Shown here piece by piece: positions 53,899-64,000 of a stretch of DNA of 64,000 nt. The notes under the pieces were generated by a model. It was not told the DNA's origin and searched no databases. It saw only the letters and a program-made list of their open reading frames with translations. Both the position numbers and the translations under genes were made by a program. Position 1 is the stretch's first letter. Each line of letters begins with the position of its first letter. The DNA comes from Schizophyllum amplum. Taxonomy: Eukaryota; Basidiomycota; Agaricomycetes; Agaricales; Schizophyllaceae. The stretch lies in contig VDMD01000084.1 in assembly GCA_007026445.1 (NCBI GenBank), positions 44,537-108,536 of the forward strand. Direction: 5' to 3'.

Positions 53899-56148
53899 TT
53901 ACAGATCGTCACCCGTCTTGGATTTCTTGGCGGTTGACGATGTTGCGTGAGGAGACGGGCCGCGAACCCGAGGCTTCCCCGCGGTTCTCTTGTCCTTCGA
54001 CCCAAAAGCAGCAGAGAACGCAGTCTTGTCGATATCCCCCGACATAGCGACGATGGCGTTAACGTTGAAAGACATGTAGTTCTGCGGTTGATCGTTGTAG
54101 CCCCACTTGTTGACGGTATACACCACAGCCGCAAGCGAGTCAGGCACAGGATCGTTCGCCATACGAGAAAACTGCGACTTGTCCTTGAGATCGTCCAGTG
54201 AGATGATGTTCCAGTCGATGGAACGACCCCGACCATCGATAATAGGGACTAAAACATCCATCAGATGATACTGCGATGTAATTGTAACGGAGCCCACTCA
54301 CTATCATCTGCGTACTCGAGCACACCCTCCCTCCTGTACCTTGACGTAGAGACCGTTTTTGACAATTCAGGGCGACCTCTAGCCTGAGATCCACCGCCCG
54401 GCTTCTTGCCTGCAAATCCGGGTGTCAGAACCAAAACGGAACTAAGCGACCGAGCGTACCGTTCTTGGCAAGGCTCTTCGTCGTAAACATAACCCCTCCA
54501 TTATCTGCAAGCGGGAGGCATATCGGTTCCTCAGGCTTCTCTGTGAAGCCGTTGAGGCAGCAAGCAATGCGGTACAACTCGCCGTCGAACATCGCGATGG
54601 TTATACCCCGCTTCGGAGAGTTGCTTTCGGTCAGACCATCGGGCCCAACGTAGACACGTCGCACAATGCCCAGCGTGACACAGTGCGCCATAACCTTGGC
54701 CTTGCCTTTGACGACGAGGCTAGTGTCTAAGTTCTGTGTCCCCTTGTGGTCCGCAGGAGTGCCGAACGTGATGTAGTCGGGGCCGACACGAGCGAGATTG
54801 ATAAATTTAGCGCCCGACGACAGTCTCAGAGCGTCACAGACAGCTCTGAGGGACCTCAGCTTTCATTTCAGTTGGATGAAGCGAACACGTACATCATGGT
54901 CTCCTGCGCGGGGTAAAGACGCTTCAATGTGTCGCCCAGCAGAGGATAATCGCTCGCATTGTCCGGCGCATAACCCACGGCCCTGAACACCGGCGCTTGG
55001 CCCCTACATTCCGTTAGATAAATGGGACGGAAGTCGTATAATCGGCGTACGGATACAAATGCGCCTCGGCATAAACGCCTTTCGCCCACGCGTACGGCTC
55101 GATGTCCACAAAAAGGAAGACAGCATCGTCTTTGTACTTCTTGTATCTGCAAACATGTCAATAAACAGCGACCGACGCCAAACTAAGATTTACTTGTCAG
55201 AGTCGATATCTATAACAAACCGAGCGAAAAATTTCTCCTTCTTGGTAGCTGCGTCGTCGGATACACTGCAAGGGGAATGAGCGAGCGCCTTGGTCACACA
55301 ACTCCCGCACTCACGTATCCGAGGTCTTCGTCGCAGCCGACTTCAACTGCAAGGAACTTCGCGAGCATCAGAGAAGATGTGGTTGTTGGGCTGAAACACT
55401 CACTGCGATGAGTGCATTGAGTCGGACTCGTTTCCGTCCTTCCCCCACCTGTGGCGTCGGCAGATGCAGTGTTCCCGTCGTCCAAAGTCGAGTTCCCGCT
55501 GAACAATGCATGTAAGCGACAGTGCGTGGACAAGGGTAGAGTGAACCAATCAAACGAAACAGAACCAGCGTAAGAAATAACTCACGCGTGGTTCTGAGAC
55601 TTGGCAGAATCATTGGAAACCACCCCCTCAAGGTCAGCATCGCTGCTGTCGAATGAGCAAACCTACAACAGACCCAAAACGCAACGTACGTGTCTCTCGA
55701 ACCCAAAGACTCGGCCCCGTCGAACGAGCGTTCGGACGAAACATCTGCACTGGAAGCATCGTCAGGATACCACAACGCAGAAGGACTGAAGGCCGACAAA
55801 CCCGTCTTCGTTCGCGGTAGCATTGTCTTCACGGGCCTCCGTTTCGACAAATCTGTAAGGGGACGCTCAATAAAAGTCATGTGTTCCGATACCCATGTGA
55901 CACCTACCGGTTCGCAGAAACAACGACACTGCCATCCGGAACAGCCAGTTTGTCGGAAGGCTGCGTTGAAGTTACGGTCTTCTCTACATCACCAGTCGTG
56001 GCAACATTGTCGTCAACACTGGCTTCGACGGCGGCTCTACGAATCCCATCAGCGGCAACCAACGAACCGGAGTGGTGAAAGCCTACCCTTGTTTTTTCTT
56101 CTTGTTCGGAGGGACTGTGCGTCCAGAGCGACGAGCAGGTTCAGCCAT
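53899..56148 (-). pseudogene. Uncharacterised multi-exon gene with one frameshift
   Basis: The start at 56148 (MAEPARRSGRTVPPNKKKKQ, a basic nuclear-signal-like N-terminus) ends at a GTAGGC donor near 56086. Several Ser/Asp-rich exons follow, with acceptors near 56040, 55865, 55660 and 55510. The later exons hold VFLFVDIEPYAWAKGVY, HLYPYADYTTSVPF, DYPLLGDTLKRLYPAQETMM, HCVTLGIVRRVYVGPDG, GELYRIACCLNGFTEKPEEP, and the last one LVPIIDGRGRSIDWNIISL and AAVVYTVNKWGY, ending basic at 53899. At about 55018-55024 the frame shifts between SVPF and LTECRGQAPVF. One extra T in the TTT run would restore it. This family is familiar to me from unnamed Agaricomycete proteins. Its function is unknown. Confidence 0.55.
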
Positions 56149-56244
56149 TGTGTAAAGCGGGCAATCGAAATTAATCCGAGTGACCTTTTAAGGCGCAGGC
56201 AGTCCGTGAGCTACACTGCTTTCGCCAGTGGCGGTGACTTGGCC

Positions 56245-56760
56245 GCAAAAGAAGAGCGAGACTGAAAGGATCACAAACGCCAGCTTCCAGACCCACCGGA
56301 GCATCAGTTCACATCCGGGATCCTAGAGTTGTCTCATGCGGGGGCAAAATAACGAGACACGGACCAAACGCTTTTATCGGGAGCACAAGGCTGCGGGAAA
56401 TGTCGAAATTCACCTGATGAGTGGATAATTTACCAACGGGAGCGAGACTCGAAGGTTAAGAGACATAGACCAGACACTTCAATCGGAAGTACAAGTTCTA
56501 CTCCCCCGACCAACTGCGGAAAATGTTGAAGTCCATCCGACGAGTAGGTAATCCATCGACAGAAGTAAGACTTGAAGGATCACAAATGGCAGAGTCCAGA
56601 CTCGCCGGAGCATCACGTCACATCCGCGAGCCTAGAGTTGTTTCACGTAGATGAAAACAATGAGAAGCCCTTCGATTAGACGCACAAGTTCCGCTCCACG
56701 ACTGACTGCGGAAAACATTGAAGGCCCCCGACGAGTAGATAAACTACCGGCAGCTGAAGC
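56245..56760. repeat. Diverged tandem repeat of about 315 bp
   Basis: Block A (56255-56338; AGGATCACAAACGCC, CCACCGGAGCATCA, CCTAGAGTTGTCTCA) recurs at 56570-56650 with about 80 percent identity by eye. Block B (CTGCGG(G/A)AAATGT(C/T)GAA, then GA(T/C)GAGT(G/A)G) occurs at 56390, 56513 and 56705. Offsets are 315 bp overall, with B also present at an intermediate place. It lies between two divergent genes and may be promoter duplication or a degenerate satellite. Confidence 0.6.
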
Positions 56761-57862
56761 TATACTCTACACGATAGAGAAAAAAAGCCCCATTTGATTA
56801 GCCCACATGAACAGTAGGATGCTCTCGATGGGCAGCGTACGGCTGCAAAGCAAACATGCCCACGGACAATGGGATCGCCATAGCGGAAGAACGGCACAAA
56901 GTGAGACCAGGTGGTCCGGGTAGTGTCTGTCGCGGACGTCAGCATCGAGGCTAAAGTGTTCGCACAGACACATCCGCACGGCAAGAAATGTCTCTCGCGG
57001 AAGAATACGACAAGACATGAAGGACATTGGTCCGCTATTGAAACGAGTGAGGACAATGTAGAACTTCGCCAGATGGCTGGCTAATTCCATACTCCAGGAC
57101 ACTGAAATCAGATTCAACTAAGACTTTCATCGAACTGACACAACTTCGATGTGCCAACACGCACCAAACCCGAGCATTACACGTTGGGTATTGCAGTACG
57201 TTCTAGATTTTATCAAGCGTGACTCATGGACGGACCTCTCACTCTCTCCCCCGACTTTCTTGCCTTCTAGTCTGTTGGCACGGAAGGCTCGGAAGATATT
57301 AACTCTCTTTTCCTTCCCTACCTAGACTCCTCTCCTTCGCGATCCGCGGACAAGGTCTCAGAGCCACACCATCCGTCCAATTGGCCGTTCATTCGAAGCG
57401 GGAACAAGCCCCAAGCAATGCCTGACTCACCCGCGCGTACCGCATCAACTTTATCTCAGACTTTTGTTCATTCAGCCTGGACCACCGGCCTCAAACAAAA
57501 ACCCGAAACTTTCAGATGTCTCAGATCACACTGTACGGAACAGCCGAAGGTCACGAATACTTGCGACGGGACGGGAACGCAGATGTCGCGTGTGCTGCGG
57601 AAAAAAAGACAGTCTCTCCGGATCCTCACTGGCACTGCCGCACATTCGAGACCAGGCGCGGTCGACGCCGCATCCGACGATCTAGAACAGCAGCGGAATC
57701 TTTCAGAGACAGTGACGTAAACGCGTACGAAGGACGAACCTTCAGGACAATCGGTCGACACGTTCATCCCCTCATCGTGGCTGGGCTGGCCCTTTGTATA
57801 TATATACACAAAATAACATGCCACAAAACACCCACTACACATACTCTTCAACTCAACCTTCA
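56761..57862. other. Intergenic region upstream of the 57863 gene
   Basis: A Cys-rich minus-strand ORF (56760-57056) has no partner exons or recognisable finger pattern. A TATATATATA word at 57797-57808 is a credible TATA element and supports the start at 57863 rather than the in-frame ATG at 57818. Confidence 0.45.
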
Positions 57863-59082
57863 ATGGCAATCTTTCCTAAGTGCTACGACGTCGACGCTGC
57901 GAGTGAGCGAGGCCATAGAGTTATTCGTTCGTCGCTGATTACCATTGCAGGGGAGAGACTGGCCTGGGTGACCGCGTCTCGAGTGGATGCAGCCCCCTCT
58001 AACACTTTAGGTGTTCTCTTCACGGTCAGTCTTCACTTCATTATGACTGTCACAGTATTGAACATGAATCAGAGCTCGGCCCCACCTAGCCGCGTCAAAG
58101 TAGTCGCAACCGAGCGCGGACGCTCGAGAGCCGCCGTGGAAAAGGGTGATGGAGAATCCGAGCTGATCTTGGAGATCACCGGCGTCGTCCTCAAGACGGA
58201 TCTGCCGCCCATTGAAAAACGTTTACCGTAAGCTTGACATACTCCCTTTTACCTCACCTAACACTCGTCTCAGTCCCGGGCGGGAGCGATACATCCGACA
58301 AGCCATCAAGCTTACCGGGTTAGGCTTGCCTATGTTCGAGTCCGCCTTAAGCGACATCCACGGGATACGCGAAGTCTTCAAGCGCTCAGTCACCGGGGCT
58401 GTTGCCGATGTCGACAATTTCGCCCTGGACGACGGGTACTCCATCGATATCAGCAATCGCTATTTCTCAAGCGGGCACGACGTCAACGAAGAGGACATCA
58501 CGGAGTTCGACAACGACGTTGACCCGCGTGGATACCTTGCCGAACGTTCGTCGCCAGAGTTCGTGCACACCAAGCTCAACCAAGTCAGCTACGTGGCATA
58601 CAGCGAAGATCCGACGGAGGACAGACCGCGGTAAGCCAACACTCTCTCCTCACACCGTTTATTTTAACAAGCTTGTCAGCTATTTGCACTGCACGCCGGC
58701 CGCAGTGAAGATCGGTGACATCGTGACGTGCAAGCTCGCTTTCGCGCTCGTCCCTATGCCCCGTGGTAAAGCGACGCAGTGGAAGTTTCTGCACGTCTTG
58801 CGCGCTATTGCGGTCATGGATACCAGCTTGACCGAGGTACATTATTGTTATCGCTGCTTAGACCACAACTCTAACACAGAACGCCAGGCTGCCAGCGCAA
58901 CTGCGGTATTGGAGGGGTTGAACATCTCGGCTAAGGCATCGTCCCCGGCAACTTCGACCCTTAAGCACGGGAACATTACCTTCGATGGAGCCTTGGGCCA
59001 GCCTCCCAAGAGAAGCAAACGTTATCATGATGACTCCGACGAGGAGGTGGACACCGTAGAAACCGAGGTCAAAGACGATTAG
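57863..59082 (+). CDS. Uncharacterised Agaricomycete protein of the GDIV type
   Basis: Exons 57863-58024, 58073-58227, 58274-58630, 58680-58836 and 58888-59082 encode about 341 residues. All junctions keep one frame, and each intron has a GT-AG pair (41-51 nt), the last with CTAAC before the acceptor. The core is the segment around residues 226-270: YLHCTPAAVKIGDIVTCKLA, then FALVPMPRGKATQW and VLRAIAVMD. I know this IGDIV to VLRAI pattern from short unnamed Agaricomycete proteins found near transposons. No enzyme motif is visible. The C-terminus carries a basic KRSKR patch and a strongly acidic tail (DDSDEEVDTVETEV), suggesting a nuclear protein. This is inferred. The first intron is a multiple of three without a stop and could be retained. 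Confidence 0.68.
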
Positions 59083-60727
59083 TTCACTCTGTCATTTCCG
59101 CGACCGCGAATAGCTCGATACTACGTACGATAATATATTTCGTCCCATCCATGTGCCACAAATATCAGAATCAGTCGAGAGCTCGGAATCATTACATTAA
59201 TTATATCTAAATTATATTTACACGAGTCTGACTATGCCGACGACACCGCGAACCCGCCGCGCCCCTTGCTTACGCGCCCCGGCGCTTCGGCGACCCGCGC
59301 TACGAACGCGTCGCACCTCCGTCGGTAGACAGTGGACCCACGTCCATTGTCTGACACGTTGACATCTTCCGCGCTGAGACACGCGCCTTAGTTACACCGC
59401 GAGGGATCCACCCAGGAGGTCTCTGGCGACTTCGTTCTGACCTGCTCCCTCAGGTATGCAGCTTCACGCTACGTGGTGACTCTTTTCTGACCCTCCGGGC
59501 TCCCTCAGTCGTCGCATCTCAGCGTTCATACACCCTCCGCTGCCCTTGTACTACTTCTACTTATTACTCATGTACCTTCGCCATTCCTACTTCCCTGGCT
59601 GACACTGAGCGATGACTGACTGCGCCGTTAGACACCAAATGATGCAGGTCAAACAGGCAGACAATAGCACGAACAATGTCGGCAATGTATCTCAGTCAAG
59701 CCAATCATGGCCATTTTTTCTCGCCGATGGCATTGAAGGTATTCAAAATAAGCTCAAAGGCGGCAACGACCGCAGACTAAAACCAACCGTACTCCCAGCA
59801 CCATAGAACACAGCACATTGACGTACACTGTACCGGCCGTCACCTGGGACCTTCGGTGCAACCAGTATTGTCTTACCTAAAGCGCTGTTATACTCTGTGT
59901 CACATTCCCGTAAGCGATCCGGAGCGACGACGGTCACTCGGATGCAGCATTACACTTCACGAAGGCGTATAGATACAGAGCTATGGTGCCATTTCTACGC
60001 CCCGACGGACCTTAGCTGCTAAATCTGCAACCCATGGCACACCCAAACAGACAATCTCGACTGGTCTGTCTCAGTCGAGCATTTCTTTCAATGTAAAACT
60101 TACTCAAACAGACCATGACGTCAGATTACCCGAGACTTCAATGAACGGGAGGTGAACAGGCTGCACAGATAATCGTCGTACAAAACAAAACAGACAGATA
60201 CCAGCCAATAAACATCAAACGGCTTCGATTGGATCACAGCGAATCAAAGCGCTGCTGAGTGTTTAGCAAGGCCAAAGACGAAGGCGAGTCGTTACACACG
60301 GACGCACACACCCCCCCGCGCGCGTCCACGTAACACGAGATAGATATTCCGAGACACAGGTAAAAGAGGCATTTTTGACGAGCTCTAGCCGCCGACCTTG
60401 GAACCGGGACCATCCTCAGACAGGCAGTCTGGGTTGCTCTGTCTCAGTCCGACATCTCTTTCAGGTTGGCTAGACTTGCCAGAAGGGCCAGAATACCGCT
60501 GACCGAGGCCATGGCATGCAATCGCCGGGACGTAGCCAAACACAGGATAAACAGCCTGGACAGTGCTGGCTCACAAGTCAAAGATGCCAGCGAATAATGA
60601 CCGAGCGGATTCAATTAATTTACGCTGAATTGGAGTACTTCTGGTCGCACAATAAAACCAAACGCAATGCCCACGCACACACTCTCTCCCAAAAGAACTC
60701 CCCTCCGATCTTGCCCTCTGTGGAGCT
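59083..60727. other. Long non-coding stretch with a short dispersed repeat
   Basis: No supported gene over 1.6 kb. A word pair (TCTGTCTCAGTCGAGCATTT at 60067 and CTCTGTCTCAGTCCGACATC at 60437, each preceded by CAGACA and followed by TTTCA) forms a repeat of about 50 bp, 370 bp apart. CT-rich stretches near 59500-59560 might be the promoter of an untracked transcript. Confidence 0.4.
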
Positions 60728-61955
60728 ATGCTGTTGTAAGTTGTTCTCTACCGTGTTCTACGACAGACAACCCCAGAGAGTAACTTGCAATCCATAGGCC
60801 TAGCACCTGCGACGACGCTATCTTCTCTTGCCTGAACCCCCAGGATATCGCGCAGTACGCGGCGGCGAGTAGGACGACTTACAATCAATGCCGGGACTTT
60901 TATCAACGCGCGTACGATCTCAACCGGGCGCTCTCGCGCTATTTCTCCAAAGGCGAGGTGGCGGGTTTCCGTCAAATGCAGAGATCAACTGGTTTAGTTA
61001 TCTCTGGATCGTTCGCCTTACAGTTCATGGGCCGCCTGCCATTCACTCCCAGCGATTTAGACGTATACGTGTCTCACCGCAGTGCGGCGGAGGCTTCGAA
61101 CTTCCTCGTATCCTGGGCTATGAATACCGCAAGCGACTCACCCAATCGCCGGACTTTCACACGGCACTGGCGATGCATCCCACACTCACGCGGGACGACA
61201 AAGACGCTGCTATGTACCCTGGAGAAGGCATTGCAGGCGCATTCAATTTCGTCAAGATTTCAGAACCATCTACGATCATTCAACTCATCACTGCCAGAAC
61301 AAGTCCTGTGGATATCATTCTAGGATTTCACTCGAGTACGTCTTTCCAAACAGCATAACAGACGAAATTAACTATTCATCCAGCCGCCGTCATGAACATG
61401 ATTACCCACGCAGGCGCGGTTTCCCTATATCCAAGGGAAACGTTCGCAAACAATCGGTCACTCCGTCTCTGGCCTTCAAGTCCCAAAATCGACGCCGGGA
61501 TACAGAAGTATCACCAGCGTGGATTCACCATCAACACTCAGATTTCTGCCGCTGAGAGCGGAAACAACAAACGCGAGTTCGGTCGATCTTACAGATTTGT
61601 AGGGGATGATATGACTTGGGTATTGGCGCTACAGCGAGACAGGTACGTGGGCCAACGAATAATGGTCATTGTCCGTTACTGACGATGACTTGTGATGCAC
61701 AGCGAACAGGAGAAAGACGACGTCATGTGGCAATCATGGACCCTGCGCTTCAATGCTACACACACCCTCGCAGCGCACGCCTACAACGAAGACGCTCGTG
61801 TCATTGTGAGATATTTGAAGGAGCACCCGCTCGCGGCCCATCATCCCGATACTATCGGATACACGTTCGCAGACGTTTCTATCAGAAAGGCGTTCCGTGA
61901 CTTGGTTGCCGCCATCGGCACCACCACAGAGTGGCGAGTCCCTTTCGTCAAATAA
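60728..61955 (+). pseudogene. Nucleotidyltransferase-like protein with one frameshift
   Basis: Exons 60728-60735, 60798-61335, 61384-61642 and 61703-61955. The 8-nt first exon (ATGCTGTT) splits a Leu codon. With one extra G in the GGG run at 61115-61117 the gene would encode 352 residues. Without it, the frame ends early. Residues 10-40 (CDDAIFSCLNPQDIAQYAAA) look like a degenerate F-box helix. TGLVISGSFALQFMGR with PSDLDVYVSH is the G-S to D-x-D pattern of Pol-beta-superfamily nucleotidyltransferases, the two Asp being metal ligands. Later motifs are SPVDIILGFHS and AVMNMITHAGAVSLYP. I know similar proteins as a common unnamed Agaricomycete family. The activity is unproven. Confidence 0.62.
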
Positions 61956-62449
61956 ACATTCACTGCTTTACTAATGTTGTCCGCAGCTGGACATCGTACG
62001 ACTCAAACGCAGTAGCAGAGGAAATCTGCCAGACGGTTTCAAAGACAAGACAAAGAGATGTGAAGCGAAGCACGTCCGACTAACATCATCTCGCGTCAAA
62101 CCGTTAGATACTGAGGATTGTTAAAGTCTTCCGCACAACTATCACCCCACCCAAAATCGTCGTACATAGTTATGAACTATGCTTGCTACAATGCTCGCAC
62201 CCCATCATAGACACCCCTATTTCTTCCCCTTTCTCCCTTCTCTTCCCCCTCCCCCCCCACCCCGGCGGAACATTACATTAGACCGATTGTACTTACTTAC
62301 CCGCAGTTTAAGCCATGTACATGCGGCATGTACCAGTAGCGATGCGGATAAGACCCCTCAACGTCCGGAACAACCCACGGCAATCGCCAGCACGCGGGCC
62401 AAAAAGAAAAACGTGAGACACATCATCATATATAAAGAGGTGGACGGAA
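61956..62449. other. Intergenic region before family B copy 5
   Basis: Contains a C-rich tract (62248-62266) and a TATATAAA box at about 62429, only 20-30 bp before the start region of the next gene. Confidence 0.5.
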
Positions 62450-63722
62450 ATGTCCCACTACAGTAGAGATCCCAGCCAGACGGCCCGAGACAAAGCTGAA
62501 CCAGTACATCCAATCCCTGATCGACATCCCCTGTATTAACTTCTGTTGCAGTGCTCAACAAATTGGCGCTGGAACTATTGGAGATAATTGCCGCAAACTG
62601 CGACGACGACAGCTTACGGACGCTCACACGTACAAGTGGCGCCTCACGCGAAGCTGCTATTCGCATACTCTACGACGACTTCAGCATTCGAAAACAGCGC
62701 GACCTCGACTTCCTACACGCCTTTCCAGTATACGCCACCAAGATACGATTCCTTCGGCTTCTAACCAATCACCATCCACGCCCCATACCGACATTGAAGA
62801 AAGTCATCTACTTGCAATGGCATACAGATGACGACGGCGCCGACACATACGCAGCGGACATCGGCCTCTTACTTCGCAAACTACCCAAACTAAAGCAAGC
62901 CGACCTCAAAATCAACGTACCGCTCGCCTCCTCGTTACACCAAGGCCTGAAATGCGCGCCTCCGTCACTCAAGTCGCTACGACTGACTTTTCCAAAGGTC
63001 GCACCGTCGGGGTCGTACGGACCCAAGACCGCACAAGCTCTCAAACTATCAGAACTAGTTATTGGGGACGGGCAGCCCTTCGACGTGGGCCTTCTTGTCA
63101 TGGAATCGATTGCCGTACATTCAAACCGCGTGAAGACACTCGTTTTGCCATGCTTCTGCACCTGGGAAGACATGTGTACAGCAGTCGATGCCGTCGCGCC
63201 GACCATACGGGATTTATCGATGGCTGACTACCAATGGCACGGAAAGCCAGGTCAGCTCCTACATTTTCCAAAAGCTAAATCTAACTTCACATAGATACAT
63301 CCACGCATCTGCCGCTCCCTCGTCTTACAGACCTTTTCATCGACAGCTCCCAAGAGCTCAGAAACGACCTAAGCGAAATTTGGGCTGCCTTAGCGGACTT
63401 CGTGCGATGCTTCCTAGCAGGACGACTGACGCCTGCTCTGCGTGCTGTACACATCGTACTGTCAGCACATACTATCCTCCGCGCATTTCAGCATGGGAAC
63501 TACTCTTGGAATGTGTTTCGCAAAGCCTACGGTCTTCACGGGGCCGTACGCTGGGACGAATGGCTGTCGACTGCACTTCCCGACAAAGTACAACTTTTAA
63601 TCGAAGTCATATCACCATATGGATGCGACGACAATATGGGTGTCGCGCTCGCTCACGTAGTACACCAAGCAAACGAAGTTGTCCGTGCAGACAGAATCTC
63701 ATTCTCCATTACGTACATATGA
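62450..63722 (+). CDS. F-box-like protein, family B copy 5
   Basis: Tiny first exon 62450-62462 (ATG TCC CAC TAC A), then 62552-63250 and 63295-63722, about 379 residues. The second exon opens with TG, so this intron too reconstitutes an ATG at the A|TG junction. With the TATA box at 62429, that second ATG may be the real start. The F-box-like segment is LNKLALELLEIIAANCDDDS with LRTLTRTSGASREAAIRIL. Leucine-rich segments follow (RFLRLLTNHHPRPIPTLKKV, SLKSLRLTFPKV). The phase-1 intron (44 nt, GTCAGC to CATAG) precedes LPLPRLTDLFIDSS and a C-terminal region with RWDEWLSTALPDKVQLLIEV. It is isolated from the main cluster by the Helitron and the genes to its right. No lesion. Confidence 0.7.
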
Positions 63723-64000
63723 AGATACAGCGTTATACCGAGTCGGGCTGCTCCCTTTCCTATTCTATAATTGACAACTTCAACACGCCACAGTCCCAGC
63801 GAGAAGTCCCATGGCCTAAAACGCGCCAAATCGACTGAGAAATAGCTACCTCTGCGAAGTACTGCGTTGTTCAGTACGCGTCGGTGACCTTCAAACGCAG
63901 TCGATTTAGACTGACCTACAGCGACCCATCACTCACAATCAGGCAAACGTGTTCTGTGTTTTCATCCTCGCCATAGCTCGAGCGCTGTCCGTTGTCCCCG

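Noticed and set aside
55690..56265. Plus-strand ORF of 191 codons
   Set aside because: It is opposite the splice-consistent first exons of the minus-strand gene 53899-56148 and has no motif.
56760..57117. Cys-rich minus-strand ORFs that could suggest a RING or small secreted protein
   Set aside because: Cysteine spacing fits no ring or finger, there is no signal peptide, and two overlapping frames are equally Cys-rich.

Overview
The window looks like nuclear DNA of a filamentous basidiomycete, most likely an Agaricomycete. Coding regions are broken by short GT-AG introns (35-100 nt, mostly 44-65). One gene encodes the DUF6535-type membrane protein typical of Agaricomycetes. F-box/LRR-like genes are expanded in clusters, and there is a very large Helitron-type Rep/PIF1 helicase gene. 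There are no bacterial operons, and I found no convincing tRNA, rRNA or CRISPR.

Left part (1-18.3 kb, visibly GC-rich): F-box-like family A (1486-3422; 13111-14077, truncated; 15573-17345; a 3' fragment at 3570-3900); F-box-like family C (7790-9176, with relatives at 21734-23137 and 26200-26570); a single-pass membrane protein with a partial tandem duplicate (5085-7366); the DUF6535 gene (9968-12281); and a decayed minus-strand F-box gene (17552-18247). A short upstream element, GACCTGCCCTCAAGTGCA or a near match, recurs before three of these genes.

Middle (18.5-26.0 kb): about 7.5 kb of minisatellite mosaic. Blocks with 20-, 21-, 23-, 24-, 26-, 27- and 42-bp periods surround one frameshifted family C gene. 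One 26-bp family occurs on both sides in opposite orientation. On the right it belongs to a compound module of about 1.2 kb (20-bp array, leader, G-rich polypurine tract, 26-bp array) that is present twice in tandem.

Right part (26.6-64 kb, lower GC): a chromodomain/AT-hook gene (27748-29601); two 121-aa paralogs that each carry a textbook SUMO-interacting motif (29984-30403, 31238-31657); a large uncharacterised protein (31894-34572); a solo chromodomain protein (38354-38656); and a cluster of F-box-like family B genes (34978, 39683, 41192, 44254 and 62450; about 365-385 aa each, all with a phase-1 or phase-0 intron about two thirds along the coding region). In at least two of them an intron appears to split the start codon as A|TG. 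A Helitron-type element (45295-53135) encodes one long protein: zinc-finger/SAP-like N-terminus, HUH replication initiator, PIF1 helicase and a C-terminal papain-like deubiquitinase-type domain that is completed only after a 35-nt intron. It abuts a decayed family B tail. Further right are two Agaricomycete orphan-type genes (53899-56148, 57863-59082), a nucleotidyltransferase-like gene (60728-61955) and the last family B copy.

Three otherwise good genes (22.39, 55.02 and 61.11 kb) each lack one base in a 3-nt homopolymer. These may be real lesions or consensus errors. All exon models come from reading splice signals and paralog alignment by eye. No database search was run.
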